Positions 43,616 to 51,429 of a stretch of 64,000 nucleotides of DNA are shown here, piece after piece. The stretch comes from Actinomyces oricola (GTDB lineage: Bacteria; Actinomycetota; Actinomycetes; Actinomycetales; Actinomycetaceae): NCBI RefSeq assembly GCF_004104015.1, contig NZ_RYFV01000004.1, positions 1-64,000 of the forward strand, given 5' to 3'. How positions within the stretch are numbered: position 1 is the first letter of the stretch; each line of letters starts with the position of its first letter. The notes beneath the pieces were generated by a model. The model was given only the letters and a program-made list of their open reading frames with translations, had not been told where the DNA came from and did no database searches. Made by a program: the position numbers and the translations under genes.

Positions 43616-44863
43616 TCAGGTGTGGCGCCCCAGGACCAGGTTGGCCCCGCGCTGCGCGGTGGCCGCCGCGGAGTGGTGCTCCTGGACCCAGGCCCTCCGG
43701 TGCCCGGCCCGGGCGCGGCGCTCAGCGGGCGGGGCCTCAGCGGCCTCCAGTGCCGCGAGCATGGCTTGGGCGACTCCCTGGGCATCGTAGTCCTGGGCCC
43801 AGCCCAGGTTGAAGGCGGGTAAGTCGGTGCGGGCGGGCCCCGGGCCGGCGTAGATCACCGGGGTTCCGCAGGCCAGCGCCGCGAAGATCTTGGTGGGATA
43901 GGCGAAGTCATAGCCCAGCCCCGGGCGGATCGACACCAACGAGGCGACGGCCCCGCGCTGCCATGCGGCCGCCTCCTGCGCCGGCACCAGGTCGTGCAGA
44001 TGTATGCGTGGATCCTCCCCGGCCTGCTCCCCCAGCGCCGCCCAGTCGCTGCCCTGACCGAGGAAGACGAGCTCGGCCTCGGGACGGGTGCGGTGGACCA
44101 GTCGAAGTGCCTCAATGAAGATCCCAGCGCCCTGCCACTCCGAGGCGGTGCCGGCGTACAGGAAGTACGGGGCCGCCGGGGCGTCGGGGGCGAGGGCGCC
44201 CTGCGGGCTGAAGGTCTGGGTATCAATGCCGTTGACAACAGTGGCCACGTGGCGCGCGCCCAGCTGTGCCGCCCGCTGCGCCACGCCGTCGTTGACCGCC
44301 AGAACAACGCGCGCCCCACTCACGGCGAAGCGCTCGACCAGGTTGACAGCGCGCACCACCCACCCGGGTGCGCCCGTGGAGGCGGCGGCGTCGGACCACA
44401 CGTCCGCGGCGTAGTAGGCGTAGGGCACGCCGCGCAGGGCGGCAACCACGCGCACCACCGCCCCGGTGGTCGGCGGCGGCTCGGCCACGATAATGTCAGG
44501 GCGCCTGGCGGCCACCAGCCGTGCGGCCAGGGGGATGTCGAAGCTCATGTACTGGGCGTAGCCGCGGATATACCCGCTGGCGTCGCGCAGTGCCGGCAGG
44601 GAGCGCACGCTCACGCCCCGGTCCTGGGGTGGGCGGACTCCCGGCGGCGTGGAGGTGTAAACCGTCACCTCCACGCCCTGGTCGGCCAGTGCTTTGGCGA
44701 GGCCGTGCAGGCGCAGCGCCGCGGCTGCGGGCTCAGGGGCGTAGAGGCGGGTGGCCAGAGCCACCCGGCCGCCCGGCCCCCGGGCCGGGCGGCGGGCGGC
44801 GGCCACGGCCGCGCCCACTGCCCCGGCCGCCCCCAGCGCCAGGAGCAGCGCGCCCCGGTTCAC
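43616..44863 (-). CDS. Family 4 (GT-B) glycosyltransferase, membrane-anchored
   Basis: A 415-residue protein. An N-terminal Ala/Gly-rich hydrophobic segment (LLLALGAAGAVGAAVAAA) looks like a membrane anchor, followed by RLYAPEPAAAALRLHGLAKA. The C-terminal donor-site region is FAALACGTPVIYAGPG. The GTG start overlaps the wbpB-like stop (GTGA, 44860-44863). WbuB-like enzymes that add a sugar after an initiating step have this organisation; donor is unknown, but the operon suggests it uses UDP-diacetamido-uronate. Confidence 0.82.
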   Translation of the reverse strand: MNRGALLLALGAAGAVGAAVAAARRPARGPGGRVALATRLYAPEPAAAALRLHGLAKALADQGVEVTVYTSTPPGVRPPQDRGVSVRSLPALRDASGYIRGYAQYMSFDIPLAARLVAARRPDIIVAEPPPTTGAVVRVVAALRGVPYAYYAADVWSDAAASTGAPGWVVRAVNLVERFAVSGARVVLAVNDGVAQRAAQLGARHVATVVNGIDTQTFSPQGALAPDAPAAPYFLYAGTASEWQGAGIFIEALRLVHRTRPEAELVFLGQGSDWAALGEQAGEDPRIHLHDLVPAQEAAAWQRGAVASLVSIRPGLGYDFAYPTKIFAALACGTPVIYAGPGPARTDLPAFNLGWAQDYDAQGVAQAMLAALEAAEAPPAERRARAGHRRAWVQEHHSAAATAQRGANLVLGRHT

Positions 44864-45879
44864 AGTTCGACCGTGCGGTTCTGGGCCGCCGCCTCCAGGA
44901 CGGCCTCGACGACGGCCAGGGTGGCCACGCCCTCGGCCATGGTGACGTGCTCGGAGCCGACCCCGAGCACGGCGTCCCGGAACCGCTCCTGCTCCAGGGC
45001 CAGGGGCTCGCGCTTCTCAATGGCGTAGCGGATGACGTCGCCCTCTGAGACTCCGCGGAAGTTGGCCACCTGGTCCCAGGTATGCGCCACGGTGCCATTG
45101 GCGTGGAAGGTGAGGTCCCCCGTGAGGGTGTCGGCCACGAAAGCGCCCTTCTCCCCGGTGACGATGGTGACGCGCTCCTTGAAGGGGGTCAACCAGTTGA
45201 CCACGTGGGAGGTAATAATGCCGTTGGCCAGGCGACCGGTGGCCACCACCATGTCCTCATTCTCACGGCCCGAGCGGTGGGCGACCTGGGCGCTGACGGA
45301 GATGAAGGGGCTCCCGGCCACCCAGGCGGTGAGGTCGACGTCGTGGGTGGCCAGGTCCTTGACTACTCCGACGTCACTAATGCGGGCGGGGAAGGGGCCC
45401 TGGCGGCGGGTGAGGACTTGGTAGACCTCACCGAGCTCACCGCGATCCAACCGCTCGTGCAGGGCGCGCAGGGCGGGGTTGCAGCGCTCGACATAGCCGA
45501 CAGCGCCCACGACCCCATTGTCGGCGAAAGCCTGGGCGACGCGCCTGCCGGCTTCAATGCTGTGGGCAATGGGCTTCTCGACCATGGTGGGCACGCCCGC
45601 GGCGGCCAGGGCCAGGGCCACCTCCTCGTGGTAGGCGGTGGGCACGGCCACCATGGCGGCATCCAGTCCGGCATCAATCAGGGCGTGGACATCGCCGAGG
45701 ACCGGAAGGGGGCCGGCGACACCGAAGCGGTCGCCGCCCGGGTCGGCCACCGCCACCAGGTCCATGCCCTCGGTGGTGCGAATGACGCGGGCGTGGTGGC
45801 GGCCCATGGAGCCCAGGCCTATGAGGCCCACGCGCAGGGGGTTGTTCGCGGTGCCCTTCTGAGTCGGGTTCGCACTCAT
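44860..45879 (-). CDS. Gfo/Idh/MocA oxidoreductase, UDP-GlcNAcA 3-dehydrogenase-like (WbpB/WlbA)
   Basis: A 339-residue NAD-dependent dehydrogenase. The Rossmann loop VGLIGLGSMGRHHA is at about 17-30, followed by MVEKPIAHS (catalytic Lys) and ATHDVDL (His). It is directly between an aminotransferase (45881-47002) and a GT, and the next gene upstream is a left-handed helix acetyltransferase. This order matches WbpB-WbpE-WbpD, which convert UDP-GlcNAcA to UDP-GlcNAc3NAcA: oxidation at C3, transamination and N-acetylation. ATG 45879 lies 2 bases before the upstream stop. The pathway call rests on the three-gene set; alone this family is broad. Confidence 0.85.
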   Translation of the reverse strand: MSANPTQKGTANNPLRVGLIGLGSMGRHHARVIRTTEGMDLVAVADPGGDRFGVAGPLPVLGDVHALIDAGLDAAMVAVPTAYHEEVALALAAAGVPTMVEKPIAHSIEAGRRVAQAFADNGVVGAVGYVERCNPALRALHERLDRGELGEVYQVLTRRQGPFPARISDVGVVKDLATHDVDLTAWVAGSPFISVSAQVAHRSGRENEDMVVATGRLANGIITSHVVNWLTPFKERVTIVTGEKGAFVADTLTGDLTFHANGTVAHTWDQVANFRGVSEGDVIRYAIEKREPLALEQERFRDAVLGVGSEHVTMAEGVATLAVVEAVLEAAAQNRTVEL

Positions 45880-45880
45880 C

Positions 45881-47002
45881 TCAGGCACCCGCCTTCGCCA
45901 CGGCAGTCACGGCCCGGACAATGCGCTCCAGGTCGTCCTGGCTCAGTGAGGGGTGGACCGGCAGGGAGAGGCACTCGCGGGCGGCCCTCTCGGTGCCGGG
46001 CAGCTCCAGGTCGGGGGCGTAGGGGGCCAGGGAGTCCAGGCGGTGGTTGGGGATCGGGTAGTACACGCCGGTACCGACCTGCCACTCCTCGCGCAGAGCC
46101 TTCTGGGCGGCGTCGCGCTGGGCGCCGGTGGCCCCCTCCAGGCGGATGGTGTACTGGTGGTAGACGTGGGTGTAGCCCGCGGGCACGTGCGGGGTGACCA
46201 CACCGGCCACACCGGCCAGCCCCTCGTCCAAGACGGCCGCGTTGGCCTGGCGGGTGGCGGTCCAGCCGGCCAACTTGGTCAGTTGGACGCGGCCGACGGC
46301 GGCGGCCACGTCGGTCATGCGGTTGTTGAGGCCCACGACCTCGTTGGCGTACTGCCTCTCCATGCCCTGGTTGCGGATGAGTCGGCAGCGGCGGGCAAGA
46401 TCGGCGTCGCCGGTAGAGATCATGCCCCCCTCCAGACTGGTCATGTTCTTGGTGGGGTAGAAGGAGAAGGATCCCCAGGCTCCGAAGGTTCCCACGGGCT
46501 TGGAGTCGATGGCGGCGGCATGCGCCTGCGCGCAGTCCTCGAAGACCTGCAGGCCGTGACGCCGCGCAATGTCCATGATCTCGGGCATGCTTGCGGGCAG
46601 GCCATAGAGGTGGACTACCTCAATGGCCACCGTGTTCTCGGTGATGGCGGCCTCCACCGAAGCCGGGTCGAGGGTGAAGGTGACCGGGTCAATGTCGGCG
46701 AAGACCGGGGTGGCCCCGGAGATCGCCACGGAGTTACCGGTGGCGGCGAAGGTGAAGGAGGGAACGATGACCTCGGCACCCTGCGGGAGCCGGCACGCCA
46801 GGGTCGCCACATGTTGGGCGGAGGTGCCGGAGTTGACGGCGACGCAGTGGGCGCCGGCGACCACCTGGGCGGCGAACTCCTCCTCGAAGGCAGCCACCTG
46901 GGGGCCCTGGACCACCATGCCGGAGGCCATGACGGCGTCAACGGCATCACGCTCCTCCTGGCCGATGACTGGCTTGGCGGGGGGGATGAAGGTGCGTTCC
47001 AT
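45881..47002 (-). CDS. DegT/DnrJ/EryC1 aminotransferase (WbpE/WlbC-like)
   Basis: A 373-residue PLP-dependent sugar aminotransferase. MERTFIPPAKPVIGQEE is the usual start, followed by NSGTSAQHVA, FEDCAQAHAA and SFYPTKNMTSLEGGM, with the PLP-binding Lys at about residue 184. It would aminate the 3-keto sugar made by the WbpB-like enzyme. Its ATG overlaps the stop of the acetyltransferase by one base (TAATG). Length is normal for the family. Confidence 0.88.
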   Translation of the reverse strand: MERTFIPPAKPVIGQEERDAVDAVMASGMVVQGPQVAAFEEEFAAQVVAGAHCVAVNSGTSAQHVATLACRLPQGAEVIVPSFTFAATGNSVAISGATPVFADIDPVTFTLDPASVEAAITENTVAIEVVHLYGLPASMPEIMDIARRHGLQVFEDCAQAHAAAIDSKPVGTFGAWGSFSFYPTKNMTSLEGGMISTGDADLARRCRLIRNQGMERQYANEVVGLNNRMTDVAAAVGRVQLTKLAGWTATRQANAAVLDEGLAGVAGVVTPHVPAGYTHVYHQYTIRLEGATGAQRDAAQKALREEWQVGTGVYYPIPNHRLDSLAPYAPDLELPGTERAARECLSLPVHPSLSQDDLERIVRAVTAVAKAGA

Positions 47003-47619
47003 TAGTGGCGAACCTCTCGGATTGTGTTCTCGGACTCTTCGTACAGGGTGCCGGTGACCGGGCAGCGCCAGCGGGCGGGACCGTCGGGGCCGTCACCGGA
47101 TTCGACCGCCACCAGCGGCTCGCCGGCTCGTCCCACCCAGGCTATGCGCCGGGCGGGAACACCCGCGACCAGGGCGTGGGCGGGGACGTCCTTGGTGACC
47201 ACGGCCCCGGCCGCCACCGTGGCCCAGGCGCCAATGCGCACCGGGGCCACGCACACCGCGCGCGCCCCGATAGAGGCGCCCTCCTCAATGGTCACACCGA
47301 CCGGCTCCCAGTCGGAGGCTGATTTCAGCGTGCCATCAGGGTTGACGGCGCGGGGGAAGTGGTCGTTGGTGAGGGTGACCGCCGGACCAATGAAAACGCC
47401 GTCGCCCAGGGTCGCCGGCTCATAGACCAGGGCGTAGTTCTGCACCTTGCAGTTGTCGCCCATGCGCACGCCCTCGCCTATGTAGGCGCCCCGCCCAATG
47501 ACGCAGTTGCGGCCGACAACGGCGTCCTCGCGCACCTGTGCCAGGTGCCAGACGCTGGTCCCCTCTCCAATGACGGCCCCGGGCGAGACATCTGCGGACT
47601 CAACAATGCGGGTGGCCAC
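47002..47619 (-). CDS. Left-handed beta-helix N-acetyltransferase (WbpD/WlbB-like)
   Basis: A 205-residue hexapeptide-repeat acetyltransferase: repeated [VI]G-type turns (VIGEGTSVW, VIGRGAYIGEGVRMG), then TLTNDHFPRA and VTKDVPAHALVAGVPARRI. These are hallmarks of WbpD/WlbB, which acetylate the 3-amino group of UDP-GlcNAc3NA. The GTG at 47619 is chosen because AGGAG lies 6 bases upstream; longer in-frame extensions are unlikely. First gene of the minus-strand unit with wbpE, wbpB and two GTs. Confidence 0.88.
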   Translation of the reverse strand: MATRIVESADVSPGAVIGEGTSVWHLAQVREDAVVGRNCVIGRGAYIGEGVRMGDNCKVQNYALVYEPATLGDGVFIGPAVTLTNDHFPRAVNPDGTLKSASDWEPVGVTIEEGASIGARAVCVAPVRIGAWATVAAGAVVTKDVPAHALVAGVPARRIAWVGRAGEPLVAVESGDGPDGPARWRCPVTGTLYEESENTIREVRH

Positions 47620-47752
47620 GGCGGCTCCTGTGGTTGGTCGACCTGTATACCGCCACAACTGTGAGGCCAATGGTCAGGCCAGCGGCTCCACCATCCTACC
47701 CAACCGTCGTCCCGGGTCACCGGCGGCCACCGCCACGTGCAAGAATGCAGCG

Positions 47753-48481
47753 ATGGCAACACAGAGCAGCCCCAGCCCCGCGGCCGCACTCCCCGAGGAC
47801 CCCCGCCCCGGCCCGGTCACGGACGCCTGGCTCGTTGTCCCCCTGTACAACGAGGCCCAGGTGGTGCACGAGGTCATTGCCGAGGCGCGCCACATCTTCC
47901 CCCACATTGTGGTGGTTGACGATGGTTCCCGAGATGGTTCGGCGCGCCAGGCGGAGGCCGCGGGCGCCATTGTGGTGCGCCACCCCATTAACCTGGGGCA
48001 GGGGGCGGCCCTGCAGACCGGCTTCACCTATGTGTTGGAGCGCACCGACGCCCAGTACGTGGTGACCTTCGACGCCGACGGGCAGCATTCGGCCGCGGAC
48101 GCGGCGGCCATGGTCGCCCGGGCCCGCGCTGAGGGTCTGGCCATCGTCCTGGGATCCCGCTTCCTGAAGGGACCCTCCCCCGTGGGTTGGCTCAAGCGCC
48201 TTATTCTGCGCACCGCCGCCTGGGTGAGTTCACGGACCTCGGGCATGCGCCTGTCCGACGCCCACAATGGGCTGCGGGTGCTGCGGCGCGACGCCGTCGA
48301 GCGCCTGGACCTGCGGCAGAACCGGATGGCGCACGCCAGTGAGATCATCCGCCAACTGGGGGCCACTGGCCTGCCCTGGAAGGAGATGCCGGTGACAATC
48401 GTTTACACGGACTACTCGCGCGCCAAGGGGCAGTCGCTGTGGAACTCGGTCAATATTCTGGTTGACCTGGTCTTCTCCTGA
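47753..48481 (+). CDS. Family 2 glycosyltransferase (second DPM1-like copy)
   Basis: A 242-residue GT-A enzyme with VVPLYNEAQVV (28-38), VVDDGSRD (54-61) and FDADGQHS (106-113). It shows the same DPM1-like layout as the gene at 3527-4300, including RTSGMRLSDAHNGLRV in the middle. ATG 47753 has no SD; AAGAAT lies 6 bases upstream, so it may be leaderless. Followed 22 bases later by a DUF2304 gene, again forming the GT2/DUF2304 pair. It would make a polyprenyl-phosphate-sugar donor. Confidence 0.82.
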   Translation: MATQSSPSPAAALPEDPRPGPVTDAWLVVPLYNEAQVVHEVIAEARHIFPHIVVVDDGSRDGSARQAEAAGAIVVRHPINLGQGAALQTGFTYVLERTDAQYVVTFDADGQHSAADAAAMVARARAEGLAIVLGSRFLKGPSPVGWLKRLILRTAAWVSSRTSGMRLSDAHNGLRVLRRDAVERLDLRQNRMAHASEIIRQLGATGLPWKEMPVTIVYTDYSRAKGQSLWNSVNILVDLVFS

Positions 48482-48503
48482 TCCCATGTTGAGGAGTGGC
48501 ATT

Positions 48504-48929
48504 GTGAGCTCTCGGATCATTATCCAGATCGTCCTGGTCATTGCCGTGGCGGCAATGGGGTGGATGATGCTGCGCAGCCCCTCCGGGGCCCGCCATCAGG
48601 CATCGCGGCGCCTGATCACGCTCGTTTTCGTGGTCTTCGCCGTGGTCGCCATTCTGGTGCCCTCCCTGACCACCCGGCTGGCCCACCTGGTGGGCGTGGG
48701 GCGCGGCACCGACCTGCTCCTGTATTCCCTAGTCGTCGCCTTCCTGGCGCAGATCCTCTCCTCCTTCCGGCGCAATGCGGCCATGGAGCGCAAACTCACC
48801 CACCTGGCGCGCCGGGTGGCGCTCGACGCAGCGCCGGATCCCTTCAATCCCCTCAATAATCTCAATAATCTCAATAATGAGGGCCGTCATTCAACGCCGG
48901 ACCAAGCCCACCAGTCCCAGCCGCACTAG
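48504..48929 (+). CDS. DUF2304 family small membrane protein (second copy)
   Basis: A 141-residue protein with three hydrophobic segments and a polar tail, paired with the upstream GT2 as at 4303-4740. GTG 48504 is chosen because TTGAGGAG lies 8 bases upstream. The tail contains NPLNNLNNLNNEG, encoded by three 9-base CTCAATAAT repeats (48852-48878). Probable membrane partner of the GT2. Confidence 0.78.
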   Translation: MSSRIIIQIVLVIAVAAMGWMMLRSPSGARHQASRRLITLVFVVFAVVAILVPSLTTRLAHLVGVGRGTDLLLYSLVVAFLAQILSSFRRNAAMERKLTHLARRVALDAAPDPFNPLNNLNNLNNEGRHSTPDQAHQSQPH

Positions 48930-49015
48930 CCCGGCGGGGATCAGCGGGCGTCGAGATCAGCGGGCATCGAGGAGAGTCCCCCGCTCCTCCTCGCGACTCG
49001 GGCGATAGGCGCTGA

Positions 49016-49954
49016 TCAGCGCCGCGAGGCGCGCACCGCGACCTCCTCGCGCAGCCGCAGCCCGCCGCCAATCACCCAGCGCACCGGCGCCTGCCAGAGG
49101 GCGGGGTGGGCGGTATTGATGTAGCGGCGCGCCGAGGCGTGGTGGGCGCGGATCATCTTCTCGGGGCGGGCCTTCCAACTGGCGCCCTGGTCGTGGACGA
49201 CAACCGCCTGGGGCACCTGGACATTGAGCCAGCCCGCCCGCGCCACCCGCGCCCCCAAGTCCACGTCCTCGAAGAACATGAAGTACTCCTCGTCGAATCC
49301 GCCCAGGGTGCGCCAGACCGCGGCCGGCAGGAGGAGGCAGGCCCCGGAGAGCCACCCGACGGCATGGACGCCGTCGGAGTTGGCGCCGTGGTAGGCGGCT
49401 GAGAAGGGGTTGGAGGGCCACACCCTGCCCAGGACGGCGTGGCCGGCGCCTTTGAACAGGGACGGCAGTGCACGCCCCGAGGGGTAGACGGTGCCGTCGG
49501 GGTTGAGCAGCCGGGGGCCCAGGCAGCCGGCGCGGGGCTCGTCGTAGGCGGCGTCGATTAGAGCGTCGAGGCTGCCCGGCTCCCAGACAATGTCCGGGTT
49601 GGCCACCACCACCCAGTCCTCGCTCAAGTCGGCGGCCGCCAGGTTCGCACCGCCCCCGTAGCCGTGGTTGACGCCGTCGCTGACCACGCGCGCACCGTGG
49701 GCCTGCGCTGCCGCGTGCACCACGTCATGCTGGGAACCATTGTCCGCAATGACCAGGGTCAGGGGCCTGCTGGTGGCGGCGCGGGTCGAGGCCAAGAAGT
49801 GCTCGAGCTCCTCACCCGGGTTGTAGGCGACCGTCACGACGCGGACGCTCTCGCTCCCCCCCTTCCCTGGATCGTCCAGGCTCCTGCAGGTCGTCTCCCG
49901 GCGGCTGGGGGCAGAGCTCTCGGTGTTCTCGGTGTTCTCGGTGTTCTCGATCAC
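49016..49954 (-). CDS. Family 2 glycosyltransferase (WbbL/rhamnosyltransferase-like)
   Basis: A 312-residue GT-A enzyme: VTVAYNPGEE, IADNGSQHD, NHGYGGGANLAA, VVANPDIVWEPG (metal-site Asp), LSGACLLLPAAVW and FMFFEDVDLGARV. NPDI and FFEDVDL are typical of WbbL-type rhamnosyltransferases that add rhamnose to GlcNAc-PP-polyprenol, a linkage-unit step. GTG 49954 is chosen because TAGTCT (49962-49967) is 7 bases upstream, a leaderless arrangement. The N-terminus begins with the repeat ENTENTENTES, encoded by 9-base units. Divergent from the LCP gene. Confidence 0.82.
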   Translation of the reverse strand: MIENTENTENTESSAPSRRETTCRSLDDPGKGGSESVRVVTVAYNPGEELEHFLASTRAATSRPLTLVIADNGSQHDVVHAAAQAHGARVVSDGVNHGYGGGANLAAADLSEDWVVVANPDIVWEPGSLDALIDAAYDEPRAGCLGPRLLNPDGTVYPSGRALPSLFKGAGHAVLGRVWPSNPFSAAYHGANSDGVHAVGWLSGACLLLPAAVWRTLGGFDEEYFMFFEDVDLGARVARAGWLNVQVPQAVVVHDQGASWKARPEKMIRAHHASARRYINTAHPALWQAPVRWVIGGGLRLREEVAVRASRR

Positions 49955-49961
49955 GGCACTG

Positions 49962-49967
49962 AGACTA
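49962..49967 (-). promoter_or_regulatory. -10 element of leaderless WbbL-like gene
   Basis: TAGTCT on the minus strand, 7 bases before the GTG at 49954. Confidence 0.45.
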
Positions 49968-50129
49968 ACTGAGGCCAACGGAGCATTCCGGCACTGGAGA
50001 CCTCAAAAGGCACCGGAGCGAACCTCGGCGCCCCCTGTTGGGCCCGCCGCGCGGCGCCCGTGGCAAGTTTCACGGCAGAACCATGTGTGAGTCGGCTCAA
50101 ACCGTGCGGGCAAACGCCCATACCTTCCC

Positions 50130-50135
50130 TATGAT
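50130..50135 (+). promoter_or_regulatory. -10 element of leaderless LCP gene
   Basis: TATGAT, 7 bases before the GTG at 50143. The match to the -10 consensus is strong, and no ribosome site is visible for this or the other in-frame starts. Confidence 0.5.
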
Positions 50136-50142
50136 CGGAAGC

Positions 50143-51414
50143 GTGTCGACTCATACCAAGCCGCAGGCGCGGCACTCCTCCAAGGACCTTGGGCGCCACC
50201 TCGCGCGCAAGATCCTTCTGTGCTGCTTCACCGTGGTGTTCTTCCTCACCTCGGCGGCGGCGCTGGCCTACTACGATCTGCAGTCCCAAGTAAACCGCGT
50301 CGACATTGGCGAACTGCTGGGAACCGACCGCCCCACCCGCCCAGACGGGGAGGGCGACTCCTATGAGGGCAGGGCCGTCAATATTCTCATCCTGGGCAGC
50401 GACTCCCGTACCGGGGCCAACAACGTTGATGGCTCGGAGGGGACCGAGGATGTCCTGGTCGCTCGCTCGGACACCGCCATGATCATGCATATTTCGGCTG
50501 ATCGGACGCGCATAGAGGTGGTCTCGATCCCGCGCGACACCATGGTCGATATTCCCTCCTGCAAGACCGCCGCGGGAGAGACCACAGAGGAATGGGAGGA
50601 CGCCCAGTTCAACTACGCGTTCCAGACCGGCGCCGGTGAAGGTGACAACAAGGAAGCAGTCGCCGCCGGCGCCGCGTGCACTATCAGGACCGTTGAGAAG
50701 ATGACCGGGATCTTCATTGACGAGTTCATGGTGGTCGACTTCAACGGCCTGTCCACCATGATCGATTCCCTGGGCGGTGTCAACGTTTATGTCGATGAGG
50801 ACATTGACGACGCCGACTACACCGGCCTGGTTCTGCCGGCGGGATGCCACCACATGGATGGGACTATGGCGCTCCAGTACGCCCGAGTGCGCCACGGCGT
50901 GGGAGACGGCTCCGACCTGTCCCGCATCTCCCGCCAGCAGAATCTCATGAGCGCCATGATGCGCACCGCCAAGCAGAAGAATCTGTTGACCGACGCCGAC
51001 GAGTTGTACTCCTTCGCCCGTGATGCACTGGGGTCGTTGACGACCTCGGAGAAAATCGGTGAGCTAACCACGCTCGCAGGCCTGGCCCAGTCCATTCAGG
51101 CCATTGGCATGGACAAAATCACCTTCGTCACCATGCCCTACACCCCCTCCGACTGGGACCCGAACCGTGTTGTCCCCAGTCCTGAGGCCGACGCGGTCTG
51201 GGACGCTCTCATCCATGACAAGCCGGTGCCCGAAGAGTCGGTCTCAACCACCGCCGATGGGCCCGTTCCCGGCGCCTCCGCAGAATCGACAACCTCTGAG
51301 GCCGAGTCCACCGATGACACGCAGACCGACGACCCCGATGGCTCCAGCAGTCAGACCCAACCGCCTTCGGGTACTGCTACCGCCACGGATGACCCTGCGG
51401 CCCAGTGCCGCTGA
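50143..51414 (+). CDS. LytR-CpsA-Psr (LCP) family glycopolymer ligase 1
   Basis: A 423-residue membrane-anchored enzyme that attaches lipid-linked glycopolymers to peptidoglycan. A short basic cytosolic N-terminus is followed by a span (about 23-43: ILLCCFTVVFFLTSAAALAY) and an extracytoplasmic LCP domain. The domain has ILGSDSRTG, VVSIPRDTMVDIP with the conserved Arg, FNYAFQTG, LGGVNVYVDEDI and ALQYARVRHG. The last 90 residues are a Ser/Thr/Asp-rich tail. GTG 50143 is chosen over earlier starts because TATGAT is 7 bases upstream. A second LCP gene follows after 15 bases. Confidence 0.9.
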   Translation: MSTHTKPQARHSSKDLGRHLARKILLCCFTVVFFLTSAAALAYYDLQSQVNRVDIGELLGTDRPTRPDGEGDSYEGRAVNILILGSDSRTGANNVDGSEGTEDVLVARSDTAMIMHISADRTRIEVVSIPRDTMVDIPSCKTAAGETTEEWEDAQFNYAFQTGAGEGDNKEAVAAGAACTIRTVEKMTGIFIDEFMVVDFNGLSTMIDSLGGVNVYVDEDIDDADYTGLVLPAGCHHMDGTMALQYARVRHGVGDGSDLSRISRQQNLMSAMMRTAKQKNLLTDADELYSFARDALGSLTTSEKIGELTTLAGLAQSIQAIGMDKITFVTMPYTPSDWDPNRVVPSPEADAVWDALIHDKPVPEESVSTTADGPVPGASAESTTSEAESTDDTQTDDPDGSSSQTQPPSGTATATDDPAAQCR

Positions 51415-51429
51415 CCGAGGAGAGCGCCT

